This document shows, one piece after another, positions 39,928 through 48,086 of a DNA stretch of 64,000 bases. Origin of the DNA: Rhodococcus sp. SBT000017. Lineage in GTDB: Bacteria; Actinomycetota; Actinomycetes; Mycobacteriales; Mycobacteriaceae. The notes below the pieces were generated by a model that was given only the letters and a program-made list of their open reading frames with translations, did not search any database and was not told the origin of the DNA. A program made the position numbers and the translations under genes. The stretch is taken from NCBI RefSeq assembly GCF_003688915.1, contig NZ_REFU01000001.1, positions 2,108,001 to 2,172,000 on the forward strand, given 5' to 3'. Within the stretch, counting starts at the first letter, position 1, and the number at the start of each line of letters is the position of its first letter.

Positions 39928-40766
39928 GCGGCGGCTCGCATCCGTTCGTCGGACTCGGCACGATCGTCGACGGGCAATGCCCGGCACGGCACTGCTGCGA
40001 ACAGTCGCGAGATCGGCCACCGCAGCGTGTGCATCAGCCAGTCCATGGCCACGATGCGACCGAGCTTGCGCGACGCGAGACCGTGCTCCTGGTACGAGCG
40101 ATAGCCCGCCAACGCATAGTGGACGTATTTCACCGGCGATGTCGTCGCGCGCCTACCGGACACCGAGGCCTTCATCCAACCGTTCTGAGCGACGGGCAAA
40201 TGCTCGGCGGCCAGGCACAGGCACAGGTCGATGTCTTCGTGGACGCAGGTTCGCTCACTGACCGCGCCGCGAACCGTGCGCCAGGCGGATGCGCGAATCG
40301 CGAAGTTGTTGCCCGATACCGCCAGGGCCGCCCGCACCGACGGCTCACGTCGTTCGGCGCGCGAATGCATCCACGCCAGGGGTCGAGCCCAGGGTGATTC
40401 GTACAGGAACGTCCGGCCACCCGTGGCAGCGACGGAAGCATGCTCGTCGAAGAAATCGACGATCGAGCGCGCCCACCCGGGCCGAACACGGGTATCGGCG
40501 TCGATTCGACCGATGATCGACGAGTCCACCAGGTCGAATCCGGTATTGCGAGCATGGACAACGCCGCGATTGGGCTCGTGCACCAACACGACCTTGTTCG
40601 TCACCGTGCGGACGTTGTTCACCAGCTGAAGCGTTCCGTCGGTCGACCCGTTGTCCACGACGACGATGCGGTCGATATCGTCGCCCTGATCGAGCAGCAG
40701 CGTCAGGCATTCACCCAGATGATCGACCTCGTCGAGCACCGGAATTACCACACTGAGAGTGTTCAT
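39924..40766 (-). CDS. Family 2 glycosyltransferase, copy 2
   Basis: 280 residues from ATG 40766 (MNTLSVVIPVLDEVDHLGE), after AGGGGAT. GT-A motifs: VVVDNGSTDGT near residue 35, GVVHARNTGFDLVDSSIIGRIDADTRVRPGW near 68, AVSGNNFAIRASAWRTVRG near 155 and VHEDIDLCLCLAAEHL near 175. Both copies share YESPWARP/YDSPWARP and the final RWPISRL/HWPLTRI pattern. It is the first gene of a unit with the acyltransferase, which starts within its stop codon. Confidence 0.9.
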   Translation of the reverse strand: MNTLSVVIPVLDEVDHLGECLTLLLDQGDDIDRIVVVDNGSTDGTLQLVNNVRTVTNKVVLVHEPNRGVVHARNTGFDLVDSSIIGRIDADTRVRPGWARSIVDFFDEHASVAATGGRTFLYESPWARPLAWMHSRAERREPSVRAALAVSGNNFAIRASAWRTVRGAVSERTCVHEDIDLCLCLAAEHLPVAQNGWMKASVSGRRATTSPVKYVHYALAGYRSYQEHGLASRKLGRIVAMDWLMHTLRWPISRLFAAVPCRALPVDDRAESDERMRAAA

Positions 40767-41333
40767 TTCGATCCCCTGACAAATTCGGACATTGAATACA
40801 GCGAAGCCACGTCTTCGAACTTACGACATGTTCCAGAAATTGCCTAAAGCTGTCCAAATTGCATATCCGCAGCTCAGCGGCCTGAACAATTCTTCGAGTT
40901 GGCTCGCGGCGTTCCAAGCATTCGAATCGAAGGTTTCGCACGGCAATTCTGCAATTCGAGTTCATCGACGCGCGTCTTCGAAAGACGAATCCCGAACCGA
41001 CGACCTATTTCCGTCGATATAAATCCGTGTGGAATTCACTTCGCGGTAACGTTCGTCTCCGCCGTCGCCGGACAACGAAAAAACCGCCACTCGTGTGAGT
41101 GACGGTTTCCGATTGGCCTCCTCAGGGTCACACTGGAAGCGGGCAACCCTGACGATCCCCGGAGCAACTCCGGCCGCGGTTCGCGGATCGACCGCCCGAC
41201 ATGCGCCAACACATGTGACGCCGTCTCGCCCAAAGCACTGCACGAGCGCAGCCGATGCCTCGGCACCAGCCTCAGGCTGGTAATCCCCTGCGTACACGCC
41301 GAACTTGTCTCCACCGGGGCTTACCCTCACACG
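40767..41333. other. Intergenic region, 567 bp, left edge of the accessory region
   Basis: Less GC-rich than the flanks from 40767 to about 41040, probably holding the glycosyltransferase promoter. It contains GTGGAATTCACTTCGC at 41029-41044, also found at 36893-36908. A terminator lies at 41081-41108. From 41109 to 41333 a run of short frames exists but none looks coding. No copy of the tRNA-Ala 3' end was found here. Confidence 0.5.
41081..41108 (-). terminator. Rho-independent terminator reading toward the minus strand
   Basis: AAACCGCCACTC at 41081-41092 and GAGTGACGGTTT at 41097-41108 form a stem with one mismatch and a GTGT loop. On the minus strand it is followed by a T run (from the A tract at 41078-41083). 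No minus-strand gene is present to its right within the accessory region, so it may be left from a former neighbour. Confidence 0.75.
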
Positions 41334-42788
41334 ATGGGTATTTCGTCGTCAGTGCTGCGCTATCAGCGCCTGCACAAGGAGGCACCGGAGTGGTCCATGC
41401 TTCGCGCCCGAACCGCAGCCCTGATCGTCGCCGTGGTCCAGGACTACTTCCCGCCCGAGCGACGTGTTCGCCCGGCGGCCGAGGTAATTGCAGAGCTCGA
41501 CGAAGATCTGGTGCAGCTCCGCGAGGCCACTCCGGAGTTCGAGTCGACCGCCGCGGCATACGTCTCCGGTTGGGTGGGTGCCGGCTATCTCATTCGTCGC
41601 CCAGGCGAGACACGTGGTACCGAAACGCTCACACCGTCGGCGGCCGCCCTGAACGCAGCGGGCATAGTGAGCGGAGTCGAATCGCCTCAACGCGCCGCGT
41701 CGGCATCACGGCTGGGCTCAATCGCTTCGAACCTGATCGCCCTCCAGCGTGACTCGGACCCCAATTCTGCAACCCGCCTCGCTTTGCTGAACGCTGAACG
41801 GGACGCGATCGATCTGCGCATCGCCGAGGTGCAGACTGGCAGTTTCACGGTGCTGGACCCGGACGATGCCAAGGAACGCGTTGCCGAAACACTGAGCCTG
41901 GCGCGGGAGGTGCCCGTGGATTTCGCTCGGGTGCGATCAACAATAGAGGAACTCAGCCGAAAGCTACGCGCTAAGATCCTGGACGACTCGGCCGACGGTG
42001 GAGCGACTTTGGGCAATGTGTTCCGTGGCGTCGACTTGCTTGCCGAATCTGAAGCCGGGCGCTCCGTGAACGGCTTCTACGACGTGATACTCGATGCCGA
42101 GCAATCTACCCGCCTACAGGAGGCGATCGCCGCGATCTTGTCCCGTGATTTCGCCGAGGATCTCCCGCAACAGGAACGGACGGACCTCAGAACGCTGCTC
42201 TCGCGTCTGGAAGATGAAGCCGCCACCGTGCGTCAGACCATGCTCCTGCTGTCGAGGTCGCTTCGTCACTTCGTGCTTTCTCGCCAGTACGAGGAGCATC
42301 GGCGGTTACGTCAACTGATCCAGCGATGCCAGTCACTGGCCGTTCAGGTCAGTGCCCACCACCGCCCTGAAAAGCCAGTGAGCTTGGACCTTACCCGCAT
42401 AGGCATGCAGATCCGCTCGATCACCGCGCTCAAATTGCACAACCCCGGCGAGGGCCGGGTGCCAACGGAGTTCGAGCGGCACGATACCGGCGCAGTCGAC
42501 TTCGCCGAGCTCGCCGCACAGGCGCGCGAATCCGACATCGACTTCGACGAACTCCGCGGCAATGTCATCGCAACGCTGCACCATGCTGATGGGCCGGTCA
42601 CCGTCGCGCAGGTGCTCGATGCGTATCCCGCTACGCAAGGCCTGGCCAGCATTGTGGGGCTGATGGTCTTGGGTGCCGAACATGGTGACACCACCGTCGA
42701 GCACACCGAACGCGTTACTTTGGAGCGACGCACTGTCACTCTTCCCGAAATCACCTTCCGGCAAGGCGATTTCGAGGACAGTCGATGA
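41334..42788 (+). CDS. jetA: Wadjet JetA, kleisin-like subunit (DUF3375)
   Basis: 484 residues from ATG 41334. DUF3375-type: LRYQRLHKEAPEWSMLRARTAALIVAVVQDYF at the start, AAYVSGWVGAGYLIRRPGE near residue 75, then long helical stretches such as YEEHRRLRQLIQRCQSLA near 320. It ends in a winged-helix-like part (VAQVLDAYPATQGLASIVGLMVLG). JetA links the SMC heads of JetC and binds JetB in a complex that recognises circular DNA. It overlaps jetB by 4 bases (ATGA). First gene of a four-gene operon. Confidence 0.9.
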   Translation: MGISSSVLRYQRLHKEAPEWSMLRARTAALIVAVVQDYFPPERRVRPAAEVIAELDEDLVQLREATPEFESTAAAYVSGWVGAGYLIRRPGETRGTETLTPSAAALNAAGIVSGVESPQRAASASRLGSIASNLIALQRDSDPNSATRLALLNAERDAIDLRIAEVQTGSFTVLDPDDAKERVAETLSLAREVPVDFARVRSTIEELSRKLRAKILDDSADGGATLGNVFRGVDLLAESEAGRSVNGFYDVILDAEQSTRLQEAIAAILSRDFAEDLPQQERTDLRTLLSRLEDEAATVRQTMLLLSRSLRHFVLSRQYEEHRRLRQLIQRCQSLAVQVSAHHRPEKPVSLDLTRIGMQIRSITALKLHNPGEGRVPTEFERHDTGAVDFAELAAQARESDIDFDELRGNVIATLHHADGPVTVAQVLDAYPATQGLASIVGLMVLGAEHGDTTVEHTERVTLERRTVTLPEITFRQGDFEDSR

Positions 42789-43390
42789 ACCCCGAAGAGA
42801 CCTTTCCATTCGAAGCCAAACGTGCGCTCGTCCAATTGCTACGCGGCCCGGTGGTCACGCACGGTATCCACAAGCAACAGTGGTCGGCAATTCTGGCCCA
42901 CCGCAATGAGATTGAACGCCGGTTGGCCGACGTGTTTTTGACCTTGGTCCTCGATGAGGACGACGGCATCGCGTTCACCCGACCCCAATCCACCCCAGAC
43001 GATCCCAAACTCGCTCCGCCACAGGTCCTTCGCACTGAGACCCTGACCTTTATGGACACCCTGGTTCTGCTCACCCTGCGATACCAACTACTAGTGGCCT
43101 CACCTGGTCAGCGCGTCATCGTGGAGTACAACGACATCGCGGCGGACATGGATCCGTACCGCGGCCGCTACACCACCGATGACGCCGGTTTTCGGAAGCG
43201 GATCAACGCATCATGGGAGAAAATGAAGAACTATTCGCTGGTCTCGGCCGCCGACACACCCGGCCGATTCGAGGTGTCTCCGGTGCTCAGACAGTTGTTC
43301 GACGCCGAGGAGGTCGCCCTTGTCGAAGCCGAATACCGCCGCCTACTCGAGGGCCGCGACGGTCTGCAGAACGAGAACACCGATGGGTGA
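42785..43390 (+). CDS. jetB: Wadjet JetB (DUF4194, KITE-like subunit)
   Basis: 201 residues. DUF4194-type: PFEAKRALVQLLRGPVVTHGIHKQQWSAILAHRNEIERRLADVFLTLVLDEDDGIAF at the start and LTFMDTLVLLTLRYQLLVASPGQRVIVEYNDIA near residue 85. A last winged-helix part has FRKRINASWEKMKNYSLVSAA and FEVSPVLRQLFDAEEVALVEAEYRRLL. JetB forms a tandem winged-helix dimer on JetA. It overlaps jetA by 4 and jetC by 8 bases. Confidence 0.9.
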   Translation: MNPEETFPFEAKRALVQLLRGPVVTHGIHKQQWSAILAHRNEIERRLADVFLTLVLDEDDGIAFTRPQSTPDDPKLAPPQVLRTETLTFMDTLVLLTLRYQLLVASPGQRVIVEYNDIAADMDPYRGRYTTDDAGFRKRINASWEKMKNYSLVSAADTPGRFEVSPVLRQLFDAEEVALVEAEYRRLLEGRDGLQNENTDG

Positions 43391-45638
43391 GGACCTGCTG
43401 CGTCACGGCCAACACCGACTCGCCCGCGTGCAGCTGTTCAACTGGGGTACTTATGACGGCTACCACGACCTGCCCGTCGCCCGGCGAGGTTTCCTCATCA
43501 CAGGCCCTTCAGGATCGGGCAAATCCACGCTGCTCGACGCGATCTCCGCAGTTCTCGTGCCACCGACGAAGCTCAGTTTCAATGCCGCCGCGCAGGGCCG
43601 CGGCCGCACTGTGCCGTCCTACGTTCGGGGTGCATACGCACGTGGATCGGACGCGGATACACGCGAGCTGCGGGCCCGCTACCTGCGGGAGGGAGCCACC
43701 TGGAGCGCAGTCGGACTCACGATGACCACCGCAGGACCCGGTGATGTCGACACAGTCACGACGTTGGTGGCGCTGTTCCATTTAAGACGCGGCAGCAACG
43801 ACCTTGGCGAGTCAGGCCGTGCCTTCCTGCTGTTCGACCACCACCTGGACATCACTGAACTACGACAAGTAGTGACCGAAGGCATCAACGTCCGAGCGCT
43901 GAAGAAATGCTGGCCAGATGCGCTCTACAACAAGAGCTACCCGCAATTCGGGCAGCGGTTGCGCGCGCGCTTGGGCATCGCCGATGAGAACGCCCAGCTG
44001 TTGTTGCATCGCGCCATGTCAGCTAAGGGGCTCGACAGCCTCGACCGGCTGTTCCGTGATTACATGCTGGACGAGCCGGAGACTTTTGCGGAAGCGCGGC
44101 GTGCGGTGGAGTTCTTCGCCGACCTGGACGAGGCGCACCGCAGAGTGGTGCAGACACGCGAGCAAATCACTACGCTCACACCGCTCGAGGAATTGACCAC
44201 CACTCGAGACCACGCCAATCGGGATACCCGTGAGCTCGGCGAGGAACAGGCCGCCCTTGACGGGCTGGCCGCGTACTTCGAGCTCGACCTTGCGCGCGGC
44301 TGGCACACCGATGCCGATGCGGCACACGCCAACGCGGCTACCCGTGAAAGGCAGTCCCATGCCGCGCATAAGCACGCCGCGGCTGCCCTCAAGGATGCCG
44401 AGCGCGCCCGCGACGGGAATCAGTCCCTGCGCGAACTCACCGACGCCCTCGGCCACGCCGCTGAGCGGGTTGAGCGAGTCGTGACACAGCGCAACCGGTT
44501 GGACGTCGCGTTGCTCCCCTGGGGTGCGACGGTGCCTGACACTGCCGATGAGTTCGCAACCATCCAGTCCCAGATTGCCAGTGAAACAGCGGAATTGGTA
44601 GCAAAGGCCGCTGAGCACGACGCAGCGGACGGCGCCCTGATGCTGGCATCGGCTCGCGCCGAGGAGGGTGTCACCGAGCTGAAACAGCAGATCGCCGCAC
44701 TGGCGAAAGTGAAGTCGAACATCGACCCCAAGCTGTTGGATGCACGAGCGCTGATCATGCAGGCGACTGGCCTGCCGGCGCGTTCACTGCCGTTTGCGGG
44801 CGAGCTCATCGATGTCACCGACCCCAGCTGGGAGGGCGCAGCCGAGAGGGTGCTCGGCGGACTGGGCCGGACTCTACTGGTAGCCGGCGAGCACGCCGAT
44901 GACGTGGCGTCCGCCGTCGACGCCGCCCACCTCGGTACCCGGCTGGTGTGGCGGCGGGTCGATCTGCACCGCACACACCGTGTGCAGGCCGTCGATAGCG
45001 AATCGATCGTCAGTGTGCTCAGGATCGCCGAATCGCCGTGGCAGCTCTGGCTGCACTACGAGCTCACCTCCCGATTCGATTACCGCCGGGTCGACGATGC
45101 CCGAGACCTCGGCAAGCACCAGCGTGCGGTCAGCCGCGCCGGCCAGACCCGCAATGGCGACCGCCACATCAAGGATGACCGGGGTGCAATCGGCGACCGC
45201 CGCAACTACGTGCTCGGCACCAGCAATGACACCAAGCTCCAGGCGTTGCGCGACGGATTACGCAGCGCGGAATCCGTCGCCGTCTCCGCTCGCCAGAGCG
45301 CCACGGCGGCAGGTTCGGAATCCAGGAATCGCCGGGACCGTATTGTGTCGGCCCCCAGCATTGCGCCGATACAGTGGGACGAGCTCGACCTGCGGAGTGC
45401 CGAGGATCATCGCCTGGATATCGCCGAACGTCTCGCGGCATTGCGTGGTGATGCGGAAATCGACCGATTGGAGGCAGCAGTCGTTTCGGCACGCGATTCG
45501 TCGATTGATGCCGAAAACGCATACCTTCACGCGCGCGACGCACTGCGCTCTGCGCAAGAACATGCCGACCAGGTCGTGGCGCGGATCGATAAGTTACGCG
45601 AGGTAGCGGCCGAACTGCGAATCCATCGGATGAACTGA
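43383..45638 (+). CDS. jetC: Wadjet JetC, SMC-like ATPase, N-terminal part (frameshifted gene)
   Basis: 751 residues from ATG 43383, within the end of jetB (ATGGGTGA). Walker A LITGPSGSGKSTLLDAIS near residue 41, then the coiled coil and hinge region (LLPWGATVPDTADEF... to LPFAGELIDVTDPSWEGAAERVLGGLGRTLLVAGEH). The frame stops at TGA 45636-45638, before the Walker B half of the ATPase. The rest lies in the next frame from 45634 on. As read, the head domain is incomplete and the complex should not hydrolyse ATP, unless the break is a sequencing error. Confidence 0.85.
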   Translation: MGEDLLRHGQHRLARVQLFNWGTYDGYHDLPVARRGFLITGPSGSGKSTLLDAISAVLVPPTKLSFNAAAQGRGRTVPSYVRGAYARGSDADTRELRARYLREGATWSAVGLTMTTAGPGDVDTVTTLVALFHLRRGSNDLGESGRAFLLFDHHLDITELRQVVTEGINVRALKKCWPDALYNKSYPQFGQRLRARLGIADENAQLLLHRAMSAKGLDSLDRLFRDYMLDEPETFAEARRAVEFFADLDEAHRRVVQTREQITTLTPLEELTTTRDHANRDTRELGEEQAALDGLAAYFELDLARGWHTDADAAHANAATRERQSHAAHKHAAAALKDAERARDGNQSLRELTDALGHAAERVERVVTQRNRLDVALLPWGATVPDTADEFATIQSQIASETAELVAKAAEHDAADGALMLASARAEEGVTELKQQIAALAKVKSNIDPKLLDARALIMQATGLPARSLPFAGELIDVTDPSWEGAAERVLGGLGRTLLVAGEHADDVASAVDAAHLGTRLVWRRVDLHRTHRVQAVDSESIVSVLRIAESPWQLWLHYELTSRFDYRRVDDARDLGKHQRAVSRAGQTRNGDRHIKDDRGAIGDRRNYVLGTSNDTKLQALRDGLRSAESVAVSARQSATAAGSESRNRRDRIVSAPSIAPIQWDELDLRSAEDHRLDIAERLAALRGDAEIDRLEAAVVSARDSSIDAENAYLHARDALRSAQEHADQVVARIDKLREVAAELRIHRMN

Positions 45639-46662
45639 CTGCTCGATATCGCGCCCGGTTCGACGACGGCCGGCGGGCCTCCCTGCGGATAGGGGCTTCC
45701 AGTCCGCAGAAAGGGCTGTGGCGAAGCAGGTTCAAGCCGCCCATTCAATGGCGGTGAAGGAGCTGATGAAAGCACAGCACGACATCGAAACTGTGCTGCG
45801 GCAGTACCTGAATCAGTGGGCACATCCCGAACTTGCCGTCGCACACGGTTATGGTGATGATGCCGTGGCTTTCCTACGCCGGCTGCGCGCGGACGACCTG
45901 CCGAGCGTGGAGAATCGGTTCTTCGAGCTCAATGATCGGCAATCGAACCAGAACCTGGGCACGTTGGCGATGCGGATTCGCCGTGCCCCCGGTGAGATCC
46001 GGAGACGAATCGATGAGGTCAATTCCTCACTGGAGCGTTCGGAATTCGACCGCGGCCGCTTCTTGACGATCGATGTTCGAGACTCCCAGCACCCCGACGT
46101 GACCGAATTCCTCGCGTCCATCGCACGCATGCAGGACCGGTCGCTGCTCGCCGATAACAGAGCGGCCCAGGAACAGCGTTTCCAGCGGATACGCGAGCTG
46201 CTGGCTCGGCTCGGCTCATCGGATCCCAGTGACGTCGCCTGGCGTACTCGCTGCCTCGACACCCGTCGCCATGTCACGTTCGTAGGCGTCGAGGTCGATA
46301 CTGAAGGGAGGGCGGTTAATCACCATGACTCTTCGGACGCCCTGTCCGGCGGGCAGGCCCAAAAACTGGTGTTCTTCTGCCTCGCCGCGGCACTTCGGTA
46401 CCAGTTGGTCGGACCTGACGGCGATCTGCCAAGTTACGGCACAGTCATTCTCGACGAGGCATTCGACCGATCCGACCCCGAGTACACACGCCGGGCGGCA
46501 GGCGTATTCGACCAGTTCGGTTTTCACCTCGTTCTCGCCACACCTCTGAAGATGATCCGAACCCTTCAAGAGTATGTCGGCGGAGTTGCCACCGTCTCGA
46601 TCCGAGATTCGAAGGCGTCCCGACTAGGAGTTGCCTCGATCAGCGAAGCCGCCGATGGCTGA
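45634..46662 (+). pseudogene. jetC: Wadjet JetC, C-terminal part in a shifted frame
   Basis: Open from 45634 (a GTG at 45718 is the first plausible start; about 314 residues from there). It carries the ABC signature DALSGGQAQKLVFF and Walker B YGTVILDEAFDRSDPEYTRRA, then the SMC end FGFHLVLATPLKMIRTLQEYVGGVATV. It completes the ATPase begun in the other frame. Removing one base (or adding two) near 45634-45636 joins the halves. The stretch 45637-45690 also looks odd in this frame, so a second shift is possible. Ends 8 bases into jetD. Confidence 0.8.
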
Positions 46663-47809
46663 CCCTCCGAAACTAGTGCTGCCAAACGATGTCGTGGAAA
46701 GGGCGCGACGGAGCCTGGACCGAAATCTCAAGTCCTGGCTATTCGGTGCTGCCGCCTCACCGCTGACGGTGCGACTCGGCAGCCCCAGCGAGGCACTCGT
46801 CGCCGCATACCACTCGACAGTCGAAGCGTGGGTACGGGCATGGCAGAGTTCTTACCTCGAGATCCGTTGGGAGGAGCGGCATTGGCCCAGCCTGGGTCGG
46901 CAACTGCTGCCGGTGTCGGTGACACTGGGTGGGGCTGAAGCGATCGCCGCCACAGCCGGTGCCACTGAGCGTTGGCGAACTGTCAATATGCGGCTGGCTA
47001 GGTTACGTGCCCTCGACGACCGGCCACCATGGACCGATGCGCTGCCTGTCTCCTTCCGGCACTGGAACTCGTTGACTGACGCCGACTTCGATCGACTCAT
47101 GGCCATACTCAACTGGTTGCGGCAGAACCCGGCCTCCGGGCTGTTGATTCGACAGTTGCCCATTCCTGGCGTCGACACCAAATGGCTCGGCACCCACCGG
47201 GCAGCCGTGACATCGCTCGCCGTCCCGCTCGGCATACCCGAGCACCTGGGCTTGCGGGAGCGCGAGCTGCTGCGTGCGATCGCAATCCTCGATCCCACGC
47301 TGCGCCAGGGACTTCCACGCCTGGTGGCGGCATCCGACCGAGAGCTGTCGGCTCTGAATTTGGCACCGCCGCGGGTTCTCGTCGTCGAAAACCTGCAGAC
47401 GCTTGAAGCACTGGCGGACCTACCCGATACCATCGCCGTGTTCGGGTGGGGCGGCCATGCGCTGGCGGTTGCCGACTTCCCATGGGTGCGTAACGCTCAA
47501 AACGTGCTCTATTGGGGCGATCTGGACACCGACGGTTTCGCCATCTTGGCCCGCTTCCGAGGGAGACGTTCCTGCGAGAGCCTGCTCATGGACCTCGCCA
47601 CCTTGGCAGGCTGGCGTGATCTCGCGGTGCCACACCCAGCCGTCGAACCGGTGGACGCCGCTCTGTTGACCGCCGGTGAACTCGCGGCGCTGACACTGCT
47701 ACGAAGTGAGGGGCTGAGACTGGAGCAGGAACGAATCCCGATGGACGTCGTCGCAAACCAGATACGAGACCGGCCATTGCCGTCTTGTGCGCCCACTACA
47801 GACGCATAG
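46655..47809 (+). CDS. jetD: Wadjet JetD, toprim-like nuclease (DUF3322/DUF2220)
   Basis: 384 residues from ATG 46655, overlapping the jetC end by 8 bases (ATGGCTGA). The N-terminal DUF3322 half spans about residues 1-190 (WGxx-like YLEIRWEERHWPSLGRQLLPV near 68). The C-terminal toprim-like DUF2220 half has RVLVVENLQTLEAL near 245 with the catalytic Glu, and VLYWGDLDTDGFAILARFR near 285 with the DxD metal pair. JetD cuts circular DNA selected by JetABC. Both toprim acids are present, so this gene looks intact. Confidence 0.92.
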   Translation: MADPPKLVLPNDVVERARRSLDRNLKSWLFGAAASPLTVRLGSPSEALVAAYHSTVEAWVRAWQSSYLEIRWEERHWPSLGRQLLPVSVTLGGAEAIAATAGATERWRTVNMRLARLRALDDRPPWTDALPVSFRHWNSLTDADFDRLMAILNWLRQNPASGLLIRQLPIPGVDTKWLGTHRAAVTSLAVPLGIPEHLGLRERELLRAIAILDPTLRQGLPRLVAASDRELSALNLAPPRVLVVENLQTLEALADLPDTIAVFGWGGHALAVADFPWVRNAQNVLYWGDLDTDGFAILARFRGRRSCESLLMDLATLAGWRDLAVPHPAVEPVDAALLTAGELAALTLLRSEGLRLEQERIPMDVVANQIRDRPLPSCAPTTDA

Positions 47810-48086
47810 TTCGGATTAGGCAGCCACACGCCCGTGATCGCTGGTCTTCATCGTTCTGGTTTTGGTAGTACTTCCGATCCCGCATACCGTGCAACGCCGC
47901 CCACCCAGGAATGTGCTGCGGACGTGTCCGATACCTAGCCTCCCGCTACGGTGATTTGCGACACAAATTGAATTGATCGCTTTGACCCGGGTGTACATAC
48001 ACCAAGGCCCTCTGACCTGCACATACATCGATAGTGTGTACGGTACGCTTTTATTATGACAAGCGTACACGTTGCACTGGCTAATC
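47810..48086. other. Intergenic region before the Fic gene, with repeated GTGTAC motifs
   Basis: GTGTAC-type motifs cluster here. GGTGTACATACACC at 47990-48003 is a perfect palindrome. GTGTACG at 48036-48042 and CGTACAC at 48064-48070 face each other around a promoter-like TATTAT. AT-rich compared with neighbours. No gene seen. Confidence 0.6.
48043..48068. promoter_or_regulatory. Operator/promoter of the Fic gene
   Basis: GTACGCTT at 48043-48050 and AAGCGTAC at 48061-48068 form a perfect 8-bp inverted repeat around TTATTATGAC, which contains a -10-like TATTAT. A repressor bound here would block the promoter. The Fic protein's own C-terminal domain is one candidate repressor. Confidence 0.6.

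Noticed and set aside
40962..41330. 122-codon minus-strand frame left of jetA
   Set aside because: The frame runs through a terminator stem and has no recognisable motif; the start context is poor.
41109..41333. tRNA or tRNA fragment as left attachment site of the accessory region
   Set aside because: No cloverleaf and no match to the tRNA-Ala 3' end was found on either strand.
45630..45720. Programmed ribosomal frameshift in jetC
   Set aside because: No slippery run or clear downstream stimulator, and the residues around the join do not look native; mutation or sequencing error is simpler.
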